DNA from: Halomonas sp. HL-48
Lineage (GTDB): Bacteria; Pseudomonadota; Gammaproteobacteria; Pseudomonadales; Halomonadaceae
Length of the DNA stretch: 64,000 bases
Assembly: GCF_001314875.1 (NCBI RefSeq)
Contig: NZ_LJZS01000018.1
Span: 17,897 to 81,896, forward strand
Reading direction: 5' to 3'
In this document: in pieces, positions 37,697 to 47,984 of the stretch
Numbering within the stretch: the first letter of the stretch is position 1
Layout of the letters: every line of letters begins with the position of its first letter
Translations under genes and position numbers: made by a program
Notes under the pieces: model-generated
What the model was told of the DNA's origin: nothing
Seen by the model: only the letters and a program-made list of their open reading frames with translations
The model's database searches: none

Positions 37697-37736
37697 CATC
37701 AGGCTCGAAGATTTAAAGCACTGCAAATAGCGCTAC

Positions 37737-38039
37737 TTAAGAGGCCGAGCCCCGATATTGCTCGACCTGCTGCTTGAGTTTCTGCCCAGGCCGGAAGGTG
37801 ACAACGCGACGCGCCGAAATGGGAATCTCCTCGCCTGTCTTGGGGTTACGCCCGGGGCGCTCGCGCTTGTCGCGCAAGTCAAAATTTCCAAACCCCGACA
37901 GTTTGACCTGTTCGTTTTCGCGCAGACAGGCCCGTATTTCCTCGAAGAACGCTTCGACCATGGCCTTCGCTTCACGCTTGGAAAACGATAGTTCGGTGTG
38001 TAAATGCTCCGCCAGCTCTGCTTTGGTCAACGCACCCAT
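37737..38039 (-). CDS. ihfA: Integration host factor alpha subunit
   Basis: DNA-bending protein of 100 residues (E. coli IhfA 99). Family landmarks are [13 protein letters not shown] at the start, [20 protein letters not shown] with the DNA-intercalating arm, and [20 protein letters not shown] 38039 has a perfect GGAGGAG upstream. It lies directly downstream of pheT as in E. coli, and acts as a heterodimer with IhfB (not in the window). Distinguished from HU by the GNFDLRDK and ARRVVTF segments. Confidence 0.96.
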   Translation of the reverse strand: MGALTKAELAEHLHTELSFSKREAKAMVEAFFEEIRACLRENEQVKLSGFGNFDLRDKRERPGRNPKTGEEIPISARRVVTFRPGQKLKQQVEQYRGSAS

Positions 38040-38099
38040 AGGACTCCTCCATGTAGCAAACGCTTCCAAGCATGCGAAACGACTCGCACCTTGGCCCTA

Positions 38100-40481
38100 T
38101 TACCCGCGCAGCTCGGCACCTAACTCCACTTGCACCTGCGCCACTATCGACTCAACCAACCGATTGATTTCTTCATCATTAAGCGTGCGCGATGGGTGCT
38201 GCCAGGTCAACCCCAGCGCGATACTCTTATAGCCTTCGGCAACGCCTTTACCAGCATAGACATCAAATAGCGTTATGTCGCTGAGGTATTCACCTGCTTC
38301 CACACGCGCACTATCCAGCAACGCCTGAACAGGACGCTCCTCGGGCAGCGTGAAGGCAAGGTCACGGCGCACTTCTGGAAAGCGCGACAACTGCTCGAAG
38401 GCTGGCACGTGCCCCTGGCTCAAATGATCAAGACGCACCTCGAAAACGATGGCGTCGACTTTCAGCCCCAGCGTCGCCCGCACCTGAGGGTGCAAGGTGC
38501 CAATCCAACCCGCCGGCTGGCCTTCAAACAGCACCTGGGCGCTCTGGCCAGGGTGTAGGGCAGGATGCTCAGCGGGCTCGAAGCGCCAGGCATCGCGATT
38601 TCCGCCTAGCGCCAGCAAGCTTTCCAGATCGCCTTTGAGGTCATAAAAATCAACGCCAGCCTTTCCACCACTCCACCCTTCCGGGTCGCGCGCACCGCAT
38701 AAGAGCGCTCCCATCATCGGCACCTGGGACAGGGCATCCAGCTCACCGTTGAAGACCAGCCCGGTCTCGAAAAGTCGAACGCGGCTTTGCTGACGATTGA
38801 GATTATGCTCCATTGCTCGCACCAATCCCGGCAGCAAGCTGGCGCGCATCACCGAAAGGTCCGCGGAAATGGGGTTGGCAAGCGCAGGAGACACCGCGTC
38901 AGGCAAGATGGCCGACTGTAGCTCAGGGGCAACAAAGCTATAGGTAATCGCCTCTTGGAAACCACGCGCCACCATCTGGCGGCGCAGCTGCTTGAGCGAA
39001 AGCACGGCTTCATGCTCGGCACGCAGCGACAGACGCGCGGCCGGTCGTCGCACCGGCAGATTGTTGTAGCCATGGATACGCGCGACTTCTTCGATAAGGT
39101 CTTCCTCAATGGCGACATCAAATCGCCAGCTGGGCACATCGACCTGCCAGTCGCCGTCGCCTACCGCTACGCCAAAACCCAGACGCTCGAGGATATCGGT
39201 CACATCGTCCTTGCCCAGGCGCTTTGAAAGCGCTTTTTCCAGCCGCGCTTCCCGCAGGACGACACGGCGCGGCGCGGGCATGGTCGCCTCACACTTTGCT
39301 TCCACAACGGGCCCTGCCTGACCGCCGCAAATATCGAGCAGCAACTGGGTGGCATGCTCTACCGCCTGCGGCGTCAGCAACGGGTCGACACCGCGCTCAA
39401 AGCGGTGTGACGCATCGGTATGCAGCCCATAGGAGCGCGCCTGGCCGGCAATCGCCAACGGGCTGAAAAAGGCTGACTCGAGAAAAATCGTCCGGGTGGT
39501 CTCGCTCACCCCGGATAACTCACCCCCCATGATGCCGGCCATGGCAAGCGGGCCAGTCTGATCGGCAATCACCAGCGTTTCAGGACGCAGCGCCACCTGC
39601 TGGCCATCGAGCAGCGTAAGCGACTCGCCTGGACGCGCCATACGGATCACCATGCTGCCTGTCAGATTATCCCGATCAAAGGCATGCATCGGCTGGCCAA
39701 GCTCCAGCATGACGTAGTTGGTAGTATCAACGACCGGGTCAATCGAGCGCACCCCGCTGCGTCGCAGGCGCTCCACCATCCAGAGCGGCGTTTCAGCAGT
39801 GACGTCAACGTTGCTGATCACACGGCCCAGATACCGGGGGCACTGCTCCGCCGCCTCAATATCGACGGCAAACGTCTCATCAATCGTGGCGGGTACCGGT
39901 GTTATTTCCGGGCCCGCCACTGCCATACGATTGAGGACCCCCACTTCCCGCGCCAAACCTTTGATGCTGAGGCAATCGCCACGGTTAGGCGTGAGGTCAA
40001 CTTCAATGGTCATGTCGTTGAGGTTCATGAAGTCGCGAAAGTCGGTGCCGACGGGTGCTTCAACCGGCAGCTCAAGGATGCCGGCTGACGTTTCTTCCTC
40101 CAGCCCCAGTTCGGAGGCGGAGCAAATCATGCCCTGGGACTCAACGCCCCGCAGCTTGGCTTTCTTGATCTTGAAATCGCCGGGTAAAACGCCGCCTACC
40201 CGGGCAAAAGGCACCTTCTGACCCACGCCCACATTGGGGGCGCCACACACCACCTGAACCGGTGCGCCACTGCCGTCATCCACCGTGCACACGTTGAGCT
40301 TATCGGCGTCAGGATGCTTGTCCTTGGTCAGCACCTCGGCCACTACCACGGCACTGAAGGAAGCCGACACTGGCTCGACAGCGTCGACTTCCAGGCCCGC
40401 CATGGTGATCTGATCGGCTATCGCCTGGGTCTCAAGCTGCGGTGAAACCCATTCACGCAGCCACTGTTCTGAAAATTTCAT
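38100..40481 (-). CDS. pheT: Phenylalanyl-tRNA synthetase beta subunit
   Basis: Beta subunit of the (alpha-beta)2 PheRS, 793 residues (E. coli 795). Domain order: N-terminal tRNA-binding OB domain (~40-150), B3/B4 editing domain (~210-370) that hydrolyses Tyr-tRNA-Phe, B5 domain (~400-470), and the C-terminal anticodon-binding domain (from ~700, RFPEVRRDLAFTLPEE). It begins 26 bp after the pheS stop and is followed 60 bp later by ihfA. No anomaly seen. Confidence 0.97.
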   Translation of the reverse strand: MKFSEQWLREWVSPQLETQAIADQITMAGLEVDAVEPVSASFSAVVVAEVLTKDKHPDADKLNVCTVDDGSGAPVQVVCGAPNVGVGQKVPFARVGGVLPGDFKIKKAKLRGVESQGMICSASELGLEEETSAGILELPVEAPVGTDFRDFMNLNDMTIEVDLTPNRGDCLSIKGLAREVGVLNRMAVAGPEITPVPATIDETFAVDIEAAEQCPRYLGRVISNVDVTAETPLWMVERLRRSGVRSIDPVVDTTNYVMLELGQPMHAFDRDNLTGSMVIRMARPGESLTLLDGQQVALRPETLVIADQTGPLAMAGIMGGELSGVSETTRTIFLESAFFSPLAIAGQARSYGLHTDASHRFERGVDPLLTPQAVEHATQLLLDICGGQAGPVVEAKCEATMPAPRRVVLREARLEKALSKRLGKDDVTDILERLGFGVAVGDGDWQVDVPSWRFDVAIEEDLIEEVARIHGYNNLPVRRPAARLSLRAEHEAVLSLKQLRRQMVARGFQEAITYSFVAPELQSAILPDAVSPALANPISADLSVMRASLLPGLVRAMEHNLNRQQSRVRLFETGLVFNGELDALSQVPMMGALLCGARDPEGWSGGKAGVDFYDLKGDLESLLALGGNRDAWRFEPAEHPALHPGQSAQVLFEGQPAGWIGTLHPQVRATLGLKVDAIVFEVRLDHLSQGHVPAFEQLSRFPEVRRDLAFTLPEERPVQALLDSARVEAGEYLSDITLFDVYAGKGVAEGYKSIALGLTWQHPSRTLNDEEINRLVESIVAQVQVELGAELRG

Positions 40482-40507
40482 GCTCGTTCCTGTGTTTGGC
40501 CGTGGTC

Positions 40508-41542
<1,035 letters not shown>

Positions 41543-41593
41543 TTAAGCGGTTCCCATCCTGCGATGGGTCACATTTGATTGAAGAGCGTGACA

Positions 41594-41628
41594 TAAAAAC
41601 AGGGGAAGAGCGGCTGCTCTTCCCCTGT
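41594..41628 (-). terminator. Intrinsic terminator/possible attenuator between rplT and pheS
   Basis: A 12-bp stem ACAGGGGAAGAG / CTCTTCCCCTGT with a six-base loop is followed on the minus strand by TTTTTATG. It lies 57 bp after the rplT stop and 66 bp before the pheS start, so it either ends the thrS-infC-rpmI-rplT transcript or attenuates pheST. Confidence 0.85.
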
Positions 41629-41684
41629 ACGGGTCACACTAAATGACCTGGGCATCCACTGGCGCCATTAGCGCCGGGTGAAGC

Positions 41685-42038
41685 TTATTGGGCAGCCTTG
41701 GCTTTTTCCACAATCGCAGCAAATGCCGCTTTCTCATGGACAGCCAGATCCGCCAATACCTTGCGGTCGATTTCGATACCGGCTTTCTTCAGGCCGCCAA
41801 CAAAGCGACTGTAAGACATACCGTTGATGCGAGCGCCCGCATTGATACGCTGAATCCACAGCGCGCGGAACTGACGCTTACGATTACGACGGTCGCGATA
41901 GGCATACTGGCCGGCTTTGATAACCGCCTGTTTGGCTACCCGGAATACGCGCGAACGCGCACCGTAGTAACCTTTGGCCTGCTTCAATACTTTTTTATGG
42001 CGACGACGGGCAACTACGCCACGCTTAACTCGAGTCAT
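41685..42038 (-). CDS. rplT: 50S ribosomal protein L20
   Basis: Large-subunit assembly protein of 117 residues (E. coli 118). The basic N-terminal tail [20 protein letters not shown] and the globular C-terminal part [19 protein letters not shown] are both conserved. In E. coli L20 represses rpmI-rplT translation by binding the mRNA; the equivalent site was not searched structurally. It starts 58 bp after the rpmI stop and is followed by the terminator at 41594-41628. Confidence 0.97.
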   Translation of the reverse strand: MTRVKRGVVARRRHKKVLKQAKGYYGARSRVFRVAKQAVIKAGQYAYRDRRNRKRQFRALWIQRINAGARINGMSYSRFVGGLKKAGIEIDRKVLADLAVHEKAAFAAIVEKAKAAQ

Positions 42039-42096
42039 AACACACTCCTGACATTAGGCCTGAGGCAAAAAGCACTCAGAATAAGAAAATTCGACG

Positions 42097-42291
42097 TTAC
42101 AGATTCGGCAGCATGCGCTGGATCAGCGCCTTGTCTGACGCATGAATCTGCTTCATGCCACGCAGCTGACGCTTACGCTTGGTCGACTTCTTGGTCAGGA
42201 TGTGGCTACGAAAAGACTGCTTGTGCTTGAAGCCATTGGCGGTCTTTTTGAAGCGCTTTGCAGCACCACTGTTGCTTTTGATTTTCGGCAT
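42097..42291 (-). CDS. rpmI: 50S ribosomal protein L35
   Basis: Ribosomal protein of 64 residues (E. coli 65) with the family sequence [20 protein letters not shown] at the start and [14 protein letters not shown] middle (here [11 protein letters not shown]). Highly basic. It lies 81 bp downstream of infC and upstream of rplT, the universal infC-rpmI-rplT arrangement. Confidence 0.97.
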   Translation of the reverse strand: MPKIKSNSGAAKRFKKTANGFKHKQSFRSHILTKKSTKRKRQLRGMKQIHASDKALIQRMLPNL

Positions 42292-42372
42292 GAGGATAAC
42301 TCCGCTCGATGTTTTTTAGAAAATCCAGGGCCTGCTACCTACACAAGGCAGCCCGTTAACTTCGCCGTTGGA

Positions 42373-42912
42373 TCACTTCTTTTTCGGGGCAAGGATCATG
42401 ATCATCTGGCGGCCTTCCATTTTTGGAAATGCTTCCACCGTTCCGATCTCTTCCAGGTCTGCCGCGATCCGCTCCATCAGCTTACGGCCGATGTCCTGGT
42501 GCGCCATTTCACGACCACGGAAGCGCAATGTGACCTTACCCTTGTCACCACCTTCCAAAAAGCGCGTCAGGTTTTTAAGCTTGACCTGATAGTCGCCTTC
42601 ATCGGTGCCAGGCCGGAATTTGACTTCCTTGACCTGAATTTGCTTTTGCTTTTTCTTTTGAGCCGCTTTTTGCTTTTTGGTCTCAAAAACGAATTTGCCG
42701 TAATCCATAATCTTGCAGACGATGGGATCGGCATTCGAAATTTGCACGAGATCCAAACCGGAAGATTGAGCACGCTCCAATGCTTCGGTGGTGGGCACAA
42801 CACCCAACTGCTCACCGTCGCTGTCAATAAGACGTACTTCTTCTTCGGTAATTCGCTCGTTCATTGGTGGGCGCTTATCTGCTGGGCGCCCTCGCTGATT
42901 GCTTCGCTTGAT
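42373..42912 (-). CDS. infC: Translation initiation factor IF-3 with an AUC start codon
   Basis: IF-3 of 179 residues (E. coli 180). The first ATG in frame (42864) would give only 163 residues and lacks a ribosome-binding site. Sixteen codons upstream an ATC (42912-42910) begins [20 protein letters not shown], which supplies the missing N-terminus, and TAAGGAG stands eight bases before it; a stop codon closes the frame just above, at the thrS stop. A rare AUU/AUC-type start is the known basis of IF-3 autoregulation, because IF-3 itself discriminates against such codons. Conserved regions include RIMDYGKF-like [28 protein letters not shown] and [14 protein letters not shown]. The Shine-Dalgarno overlaps the thrS stop codon. 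Confidence 0.93.
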   Translation of the reverse strand: MKRSNQRGRPADKRPPMNERITEEEVRLIDSDGEQLGVVPTTEALERAQSSGLDLVQISNADPIVCKIMDYGKFVFETKKQKAAQKKKQKQIQVKEVKFRPGTDEGDYQVKLKNLTRFLEGGDKGKVTLRFRGREMAHQDIGRKLMERIAADLEEIGTVEAFPKMEGRQMIMILAPKKK

Positions 42913-42924
42913 CGGTCCGTCTCC

Positions 42925-44847
42925 TTAGGCAATTGACGATGTCGCCAGGGCTGCTCGCTCTGTACCAAACCGTTCGATAAATGCATCGACCGTCATGGTG
43001 CCGAGATCTTCGCCGCTGCGAGTTCGCACGGCCACTGAGTCAGCGTCGACTTCCTTATCTCCTACCACCAGGAGATAGGGAATTTTCTGTAACGTATGTT
43101 CGCGGATTTTAAAGCCGATTTTCTCGTTCCTCAAGTCCGCTTTAGCCCGCATGCCATTTTTTTGCAAACGCTGCTCTAAAGCAAGCGCATAATCACGCTG
43201 CGAATCGGTAATCGTCATGATAACGACTTGCTGCGGCGCCAGCCATAATGGCATTGCACCCGCGTAGTGCTCAATCAGGATCCCCAGAAAACGCTCGAAG
43301 GAGCCGAGAATCGCACGATGCAGCATTACCGGGGTCTTGCGGGACCCATCTTCGGCGACGTATTGCGCACCGAGTCGCCCTGGCAAATTAAAATCGAGCT
43401 GTAGCGTACCACATTGCCACACGCGATTCAGGCAATCACGCAGGGCAAATTCGATTTTTGGGCCATAAAAGGCGCCTTCGCCCGGCTGCAGGTCCCAATC
43501 GAGGCCCGTGGCGTTGAGTGCCGCCTCAAGACCCTGCTCGGCCTGATCCCACATCGCCGCTTCACCCAGAAAATCTTCAGGACGCGTTGACAGCTTGAGC
43601 TCGACATCTTCAAAACCGAGCGTCTTATATACCTGAAGTGTTAGCGCAATGAAAGCTTCCGCTTCCGCCTGAATCTGGCTTTCGGTACAAAAGATGTGCG
43701 CATCATCCTGGGTAAACCCGCGTACGCGCATGAGGCCATGCAGCGAACCAGACGGCTCGTTGCGGTGACAGCTACCAAACTCTGCCAAACGCAGCGGTAA
43801 ATCACGGTAGCTTTTAAGCCCCTGATTAAAGACCTGCACGTGACACGGACAGTTCATCGGCTTGACCGCATACTCACGCTTTTCCGACTCCGTGGTAAAC
43901 ATCAGTTCATTGTAGTGGCCCCAATGACCAGACTTTTTCCAAAGAGAAAGGTCAACAACCTGCGGCGTCTTGATTTCCTGATACCCATGCTCACGCTGAA
44001 TCTTACGCATGTAATCTTCCAGCGCCTGGTACATCGTCCAGCCATTAGGGTGCCAGAACACCATCCCCGGCGCCTCTTCCTGAAGATGGAAAAGATCCAT
44101 CTTGCGCGCCAACTTTCGATGATCGCGCTTCTCAGCCTCTTCGAGACGCTTCAGGTACGCTTTAAGCTGCTTCTTGTCGCCCCACGCCGTCCCGTAAATG
44201 CGCGTCAACATCGGGTTGGCGGCGTCACCACGCCAATAGGCGCCGGCCAGCTTGGTCAGTTTGAATGCCTTGAGGTGACGGGTGTTCGGCACATGCGGGC
44301 CGCGGCACATGTCAGTATATTCTTCGTGGTGATACAGCCGGATCGTGGCCCCTTCGGGAATATCACGGACGATCTCTTGCTTGTAGGGTTCGTCACGATG
44401 AAGAAACGTCAGCATCGCCTGATCACGATCGACATATTCACGGACGACGTCATACTCATGATCGATAAGCGCCTTCATGCGGGCTTCAATGGCATCCAGG
44501 TCATCGGAAGATACCGAGTCGCCAAATTCAATATCGTAATAGAAGCCATCTTCAATCACCGGCCCAATCGCCATCTTGGCATTGGGGTATAGCTGCTTGA
44601 CGGCGTGACCGATCAAATGGGCACAGGAATGCCGGATAATCTCCAGACCTTCCGGATCACGTGCCGTCAGGATGGCAACGTCGGCGTCTCGCTCTATGAG
44701 GTCAGCGGCATCAACCAGAACGCCGTCAATTTTTCCTGCCACACAGGCCTTGGCCAAACCAGGGCCAATGGACTCTGCCAACTGCATAATGGAAAGCGGT
44801 GAATCAAACGTTCTCTGACTGCCATCCGGCAGTGTCACTATGGGCAT
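42925..44847 (-). CDS. thrS: Threonyl-tRNA synthetase
   Basis: Class II synthetase of 640 residues (E. coli 642). N-terminal TGS domain (1-62), editing domain with the zinc/His cluster [16 protein letters not shown] (~70-220), catalytic core with motif 2 ([20 protein letters not shown]) and motif 3 ([19 protein letters not shown]), and the anticodon-binding C-terminus. ATG 44847 has AAAGGA about nine bases upstream and [10 protein letters not shown] is the family start; an upstream in-frame extension would run through the leader hairpin. The leader carries a tRNA-Thr-like stem-loop (44872-44892), implying translational autoregulation as in E. coli. It is first gene of thrS-infC-rpmI-rplT. Confidence 0.97.
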   Translation of the reverse strand: MPIVTLPDGSQRTFDSPLSIMQLAESIGPGLAKACVAGKIDGVLVDAADLIERDADVAILTARDPEGLEIIRHSCAHLIGHAVKQLYPNAKMAIGPVIEDGFYYDIEFGDSVSSDDLDAIEARMKALIDHEYDVVREYVDRDQAMLTFLHRDEPYKQEIVRDIPEGATIRLYHHEEYTDMCRGPHVPNTRHLKAFKLTKLAGAYWRGDAANPMLTRIYGTAWGDKKQLKAYLKRLEEAEKRDHRKLARKMDLFHLQEEAPGMVFWHPNGWTMYQALEDYMRKIQREHGYQEIKTPQVVDLSLWKKSGHWGHYNELMFTTESEKREYAVKPMNCPCHVQVFNQGLKSYRDLPLRLAEFGSCHRNEPSGSLHGLMRVRGFTQDDAHIFCTESQIQAEAEAFIALTLQVYKTLGFEDVELKLSTRPEDFLGEAAMWDQAEQGLEAALNATGLDWDLQPGEGAFYGPKIEFALRDCLNRVWQCGTLQLDFNLPGRLGAQYVAEDGSRKTPVMLHRAILGSFERFLGILIEHYAGAMPLWLAPQQVVIMTITDSQRDYALALEQRLQKNGMRAKADLRNEKIGFKIREHTLQKIPYLLVVGDKEVDADSVAVRTRSGEDLGTMTVDAFIERFGTERAALATSSIA

Positions 44848-44871
44848 GCAAATTGTCCTTTGAGCGCAGTG

Positions 44872-44892
44872 GTGATCCATACCAAGGATCAC
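44872..44892 (-). promoter_or_regulatory. tRNA-Thr anticodon-arm-like hairpin in the thrS leader (putative ThrRS operator)
   Basis: On the minus strand GTGATCC and GGATCAC form a perfect 7-bp stem around the seven-base loop TTGGTAT. Read as RNA, UUGGUAU differs by one base from the tRNA-Thr(GGU) anticodon loop UUGGUAA, with GGU in anticodon position. The hairpin ends 24 bases before the thrS ATG, just above the ribosome-binding site, the location of domain 2 of the E. coli thrS operator. ThrRS binding would then compete with the ribosome. Confidence 0.65.
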
Positions 44893-44971
44893 ATATCGCT
44901 ATCAATGAGGTAAAAATGGGTGGAAACAATGTCGGCAGATAAGGCTAACAGATGCCAGCTTGCGTATAAAT

Positions 44972-44998
44972 AAAAAAACGGAGGGCATAGGCCCTCCG
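44972..44998 (-). terminator. Intrinsic terminator of the OmpA-family gene
   Basis: On the minus strand CGGAGGGC and GCCCTCCG arms close a four-base loop, followed by seven T residues. It lies 55 bp after the stop of the OmpA-family gene and insulates the thrS operon. Confidence 0.92.
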
Positions 44999-45053
44999 CT
45001 TCATTACCATTAACGCGTTTTAAAACCGTAAGGTAACGCGTTAATTGCTTACC

Positions 45054-45932
45054 TTAGTTCCACTCATCCAGCTCTACGCGACGGTTTTCCGCACGACCTT
45101 CATCGGTGTCGTTGGTAGCGACCGGCTGCTCTTCACCGAAGCCTTCCGCCATCATACGATCAGACTCGACACCTTGCGTTGCGAGGTATTCAGTCACGGA
45201 TTCAGCACGGTCCTGGGAAAGGTCCATGTTGTACTGTGCAGAGCCGACCGAGTCAGTGTGACCTTCGATGCGAACACGAACATCGGGGTTGTTAACCAGA
45301 CGCTCAGCAACGCCGTTCAGCACGCTACGTGCTTCAGAAGTTAGCTGTGCGGAATCAAATTCGAAATTGACATCCTCAAGCACAACGCTATCCGGGCAGC
45401 CCAGCGAGTTGACTTCTACACCGGCCGGCGTATCAGGACACTGATCACGGTAGTCTGGCACGCCATCGTTGTCTGAATCTAACGGGCAGCCATCGGCGTC
45501 AACTTCAACACCAGCAGGCGTACCTGGGCATTGATCACGGAAGTCAGGCACGCCGTCGTCATCTGAATCCAACGGACAACCTTCAGCGTCAACCGCGGCA
45601 CCTGCCGGGATGTCACCGTCGAAGCTCGGGCACTGCGGCTCTTCAGGCTCTGGCGTATTGTCCGAACAAAGCAGACCGCCGATGGCAGCGCCTGTCGCAC
45701 CGCCCACAGCAAGCCCGGCATCTTCGTCAGAACTACCACTGGTTGCGTAGCCGATGCTGCTACCAATGATACCGCCTGCCAGACCACAGATAGCAGGATG
45801 CTGGTACCAGCTACGATCTCCGCTAGCGCTCGCTTGGCTTTGGCCAGAAGATTGGGAGGCAGAGCTGGCACAGCCTGAGAGGCCAACTACCAATGCGGAA
45901 CCGATTAGTAGGCCAGTTGTTGATTTTTTCAT
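45054..45932 (-). CDS. OmpA-family lipoprotein with thrombospondin type-3 repeats
   Basis: Envelope protein of 292 residues. The signal peptide ends in a lipobox LSGC (lipidated Cys21), so it is anchored by lipid rather than by a beta-barrel. A Ser/Gln-rich linker is followed by a glycine-zipper stretch (about 49-88, GLAGGIIGSSIGYATSG), two 30-residue calcium-binding type-3 repeats of the form DSDDDGVPDFRDQCPGTPAG, then a C-terminal OmpA peptidoglycan-binding domain (~183-292) with FEFDSAQLT, EGHTDSVGS and NRRVE. ATG 45932 has AAGGAG. It probably ties the outer membrane to peptidoglycan. Followed by a strong terminator; a palindrome flanked by direct repeats lies in its leader. Confidence 0.88.
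   Translation of the reverse strand: MKKSTTGLLIGSALVVGLSGCASSASQSSGQSQASASGDRSWYQHPAICGLAGGIIGSSIGYATSGSSDEDAGLAVGGATGAAIGGLLCSDNTPEPEEPQCPSFDGDIPAGAAVDAEGCPLDSDDDGVPDFRDQCPGTPAGVEVDADGCPLDSDNDGVPDYRDQCPDTPAGVEVNSLGCPDSVVLEDVNFEFDSAQLTSEARSVLNGVAERLVNNPDVRVRIEGHTDSVGSAQYNMDLSQDRAESVTEYLATQGVESDRMMAEGFGEEQPVATNDTDEGRAENRRVELDEWN
45411..45590 (-). repeat. Two 90-bp coding repeats (type-3 repeats of the OmpA-family protein)
   Basis: Units 45501-45590 and 45411-45500 each encode 30 residues beginning DA(E/D)GCPLDSD(D/N)DGVPD and ending TPAGVEV, differing at only a few positions. They are protein repeats with a calcium-binding consensus, not a mobile or CRISPR element. Confidence 0.85.
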
Positions 45933-45948
45933 GCAAGACTCCTTCTTG

Positions 45949-45993
45949 ATCCAATGCTGAAGTGGTCATTAGTGACCATTTCTATCCAATGCT
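45949..45993 (-). promoter_or_regulatory. Palindrome flanked by direct repeats upstream of the OmpA-family gene
   Basis: TGGTCATTAGTGACCA (45963-45978, 6-bp arms) is bracketed by two identical 10-bp copies of ATCCAATGCT at 45949-45958 and 45984-45993. If transcription starts at the promoter proposed near 46076, all of this lies in the 5' untranslated region, where it could be a repressor site or an RNA hairpin. Confidence 0.4.
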
Positions 45994-46075
45994 TCTTTTT
46001 TTGAGCGAGAGCATCCATTTTTCGCCTGCCTAACACCGGCCAGGTTGGCCTCTCTCGATGTTAAGCGGTTACTGG

Positions 46076-46103
46076 TATATACAGAACCTGTAAACACAAG
46101 CAA
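46076..46103 (-). promoter_or_regulatory. Candidate promoter of the OmpA-family gene
   Basis: On the minus strand TTGCTT (46103-46098) and TATATA (46081-46076) are 16 bases apart in an AT-rich stretch, giving a leader of about 135 bases. Assigned by eye. The remainder of 45994-46225 shows no gene. Confidence 0.4.
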
Positions 46104-46225
46104 CTTGCCAATATATCAACTTCTTGCTGACAACGGCATCTTACAGCATAGCAAAATAAGTGCTGAGAGCACTAAATACCAATGGCTACACTTAAAAAAA
46201 ATTGGTCATACACGCTCATGACAGC

Positions 46226-46693
46226 TCAATGCAGCCCTTGGCGACCCTTTTGACGCCATGTAATAACGGCCTGAGCTGCCGCCAACACATCGCTGCGCAG
46301 TTGCTGTTCAGCTTCAAGACGCTCGCGGTCTTCCTGCATTCGCTCTCGAGGTGATAGCTGCTGCCTGGCCGAATGTGTCTTGAGATGTTTCGTTCGCTCA
46401 TAGAGCTCCGAAAAAGCTTGAAAATCAGGTCGTTCCGTCAAGCTTGGATCAATGATCTCGAGCAACACCTTGCAACGCCAAGCGCCTTCCGTCACGTCTA
46501 CCTGCTCTTGAACCAAGGCTGCGGTTACCCAATCAAGATTTTCCAGACTGTTTAACTGGGCCTGCTGGTCTTCAGCAACACGAAACGCATCGCGACGTTT
46601 TACTTCCTCGCGAAGACGGTAGGCATAACCCGCGAGCCCCGCAATCACGACCACCGCTACCGACAAAAGTAAAAGTGCACTCACCAAACTCAT
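46226..46693 (-). CDS. DUF2489-like protein with N-terminal membrane anchor
   Basis: Protein of 155 residues: one N-terminal membrane helix (about 5-26) followed by a charged helical cytoplasmic region. The segment NLDWVTAALVQEQVDVTEGAWRCKVLLEIID resembles, from memory, the DUF2489 family of gammaproteobacteria, whose function is unknown. ATG 46693 has a strong AAGGAG site. It stands alone between ctaA and the OmpA-family gene on the same strand, with 137 bp upstream. No operon partner is evident. Confidence 0.65.
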   Translation of the reverse strand: MSLVSALLLLSVAVVVIAGLAGYAYRLREEVKRRDAFRVAEDQQAQLNSLENLDWVTAALVQEQVDVTEGAWRCKVLLEIIDPSLTERPDFQAFSELYERTKHLKTHSARQQLSPRERMQEDRERLEAEQQLRSDVLAAAQAVITWRQKGRQGLH

Positions 46694-46830
46694 GAGACTC
46701 CTTACCCAAGCTCTTCAAATGCTTTACCAAAATTGTACATCTAATATCAGTCGACTTTACAGCATCCAGCTCAATCCTGCTAATGATCCTTTAAGATAAA
46801 CATCATTACGCGCGAACCAACACCCGGTGG

Positions 46831-47949
46831 CTAGTCGCATTGAGGCCTCCGGCTGGCACTTGGTGTTGCGACCTCACGGGCCTGCACGTTATCGGGCAAC
46901 CCCTCAAGCGCCCAGAAACGAGGCAATACCCTGCCTCCGCGCATGCGAATCGAGCGGTCCGCCATTGGATCATAACGCCACCGCCACCAGGCAAGTAAAA
47001 AGCTGACGGCAAGCGCCATTGCGCCGGCCGTATGCAGCAATGCCAACCAAAGCGGCAACCAGAAAATGACGCTAGCCATGCCGAGAGCGACCTGAAGACA
47101 ATAAATTTTCAAGACATTCGTCAGGCTGCGCGACGCCGTCTTGTCACGGTGTTGCCACCACAACATGAACATGGCGACACCTAACAGGCCGCCCCAGACA
47201 CGGTGAGCCACGTGTATAGCCGTACGGGCATTTGCGTGCAATTGTCCATGCAAATAGTTGGGCCCTACTGTCTGGGTTAAGTGGAAACCCTCGCTAAGGT
47301 CCATTTCCGGCCACCACTGGCCGTTGCATGACGGAAAACCCTGACACGACATCCCCGCGTAGTTGCTAGACACCCAGCCTCCCAGGGCCAACTGCCCCGC
47401 CAGCAGACCCGCTACCAACCACCAACTGGCCGATGCACGACGCGGGCTCTTGATACCTCCTCGCTGCAATGAGGTCAACCTGCAATAGAGCCATACAAAA
47501 AGTAGCAGGACCCCCATCCCGCCCAGCAAATGGAGGGTCACTACCTGGGGCCATAGCGTGAGCGTTACGGTTAGCGCCCCAAAGACACCCTGAACCAGAA
47601 CGATAAACATCAAGAAGAGGGTAATTCGCCATGGATAGCCGGGTGTTTTTCTCAACGGCCAACCCAGCCACAGTAGCAGCACGATGGTCGCCCCCAGCAC
47701 GGTGGCGATATAACGGTGAAACATTTCAAGCCATGCTTTAGACGTCTCTAGCGGAAAAGCGGGAAATCTGACGGCTGCATCATCAGCGCTGGGCACCACC
47801 CATTGGCCGTAGCATCCAGGCCAATCCGGGCATCCCAGACCGGCGTCCGACAAGCGGGTCCAAGCCCCCACCAGCATCACCAAGGCCGTCAAGGCGACAC
47901 CCACCAATGAAAGCCCTCTTACAATGGCAACACGCTGACGATCCACCAT
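46831..47949 (-). CDS. ctaA: Heme A synthase (COX15/CtaA)
   Basis: Inner-membrane enzyme of 372 residues converting heme O to heme A for the aa3 oxidase. Eight membrane helices are apparent. Family landmarks: GAWTRLSDAGLGCPDWPGCY near 28-47 with the cysteine pair, the heme-ligand histidine region FHRYIATVLGA, and IHVAHRVWGGL in the second half. It is the last cox-related gene in this direction; the usual next gene ctaB (heme O synthase) and a Sco gene are not found here. Start ATG 47949 follows the 171-residue protein gene by 35 bp. Confidence 0.92.
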   Translation of the reverse strand: MVDRQRVAIVRGLSLVGVALTALVMLVGAWTRLSDAGLGCPDWPGCYGQWVVPSADDAAVRFPAFPLETSKAWLEMFHRYIATVLGATIVLLLWLGWPLRKTPGYPWRITLFLMFIVLVQGVFGALTVTLTLWPQVVTLHLLGGMGVLLLFVWLYCRLTSLQRGGIKSPRRASASWWLVAGLLAGQLALGGWVSSNYAGMSCQGFPSCNGQWWPEMDLSEGFHLTQTVGPNYLHGQLHANARTAIHVAHRVWGGLLGVAMFMLWWQHRDKTASRSLTNVLKIYCLQVALGMASVIFWLPLWLALLHTAGAMALAVSFLLAWWRWRYDPMADRSIRMRGGRVLPRFWALEGLPDNVQAREVATPSASRRPQCD

Positions 47950-47984
47950 TGAGCTACCCTCCGTGACTGAACATTAGCAACCGC

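Noticed and set aside
37541..37736. Possible tRNA gene downstream of ihfA
   Set aside because: No cloverleaf or T-loop sequence was found in the gap; the only structure is the ihfA terminator.
45411..45590. 90-bp tandem repeat as a possible CRISPR or mobile element
   Set aside because: Repeats are in frame within a lipoprotein and encode calcium-binding type-3 repeats; there are no spacers.
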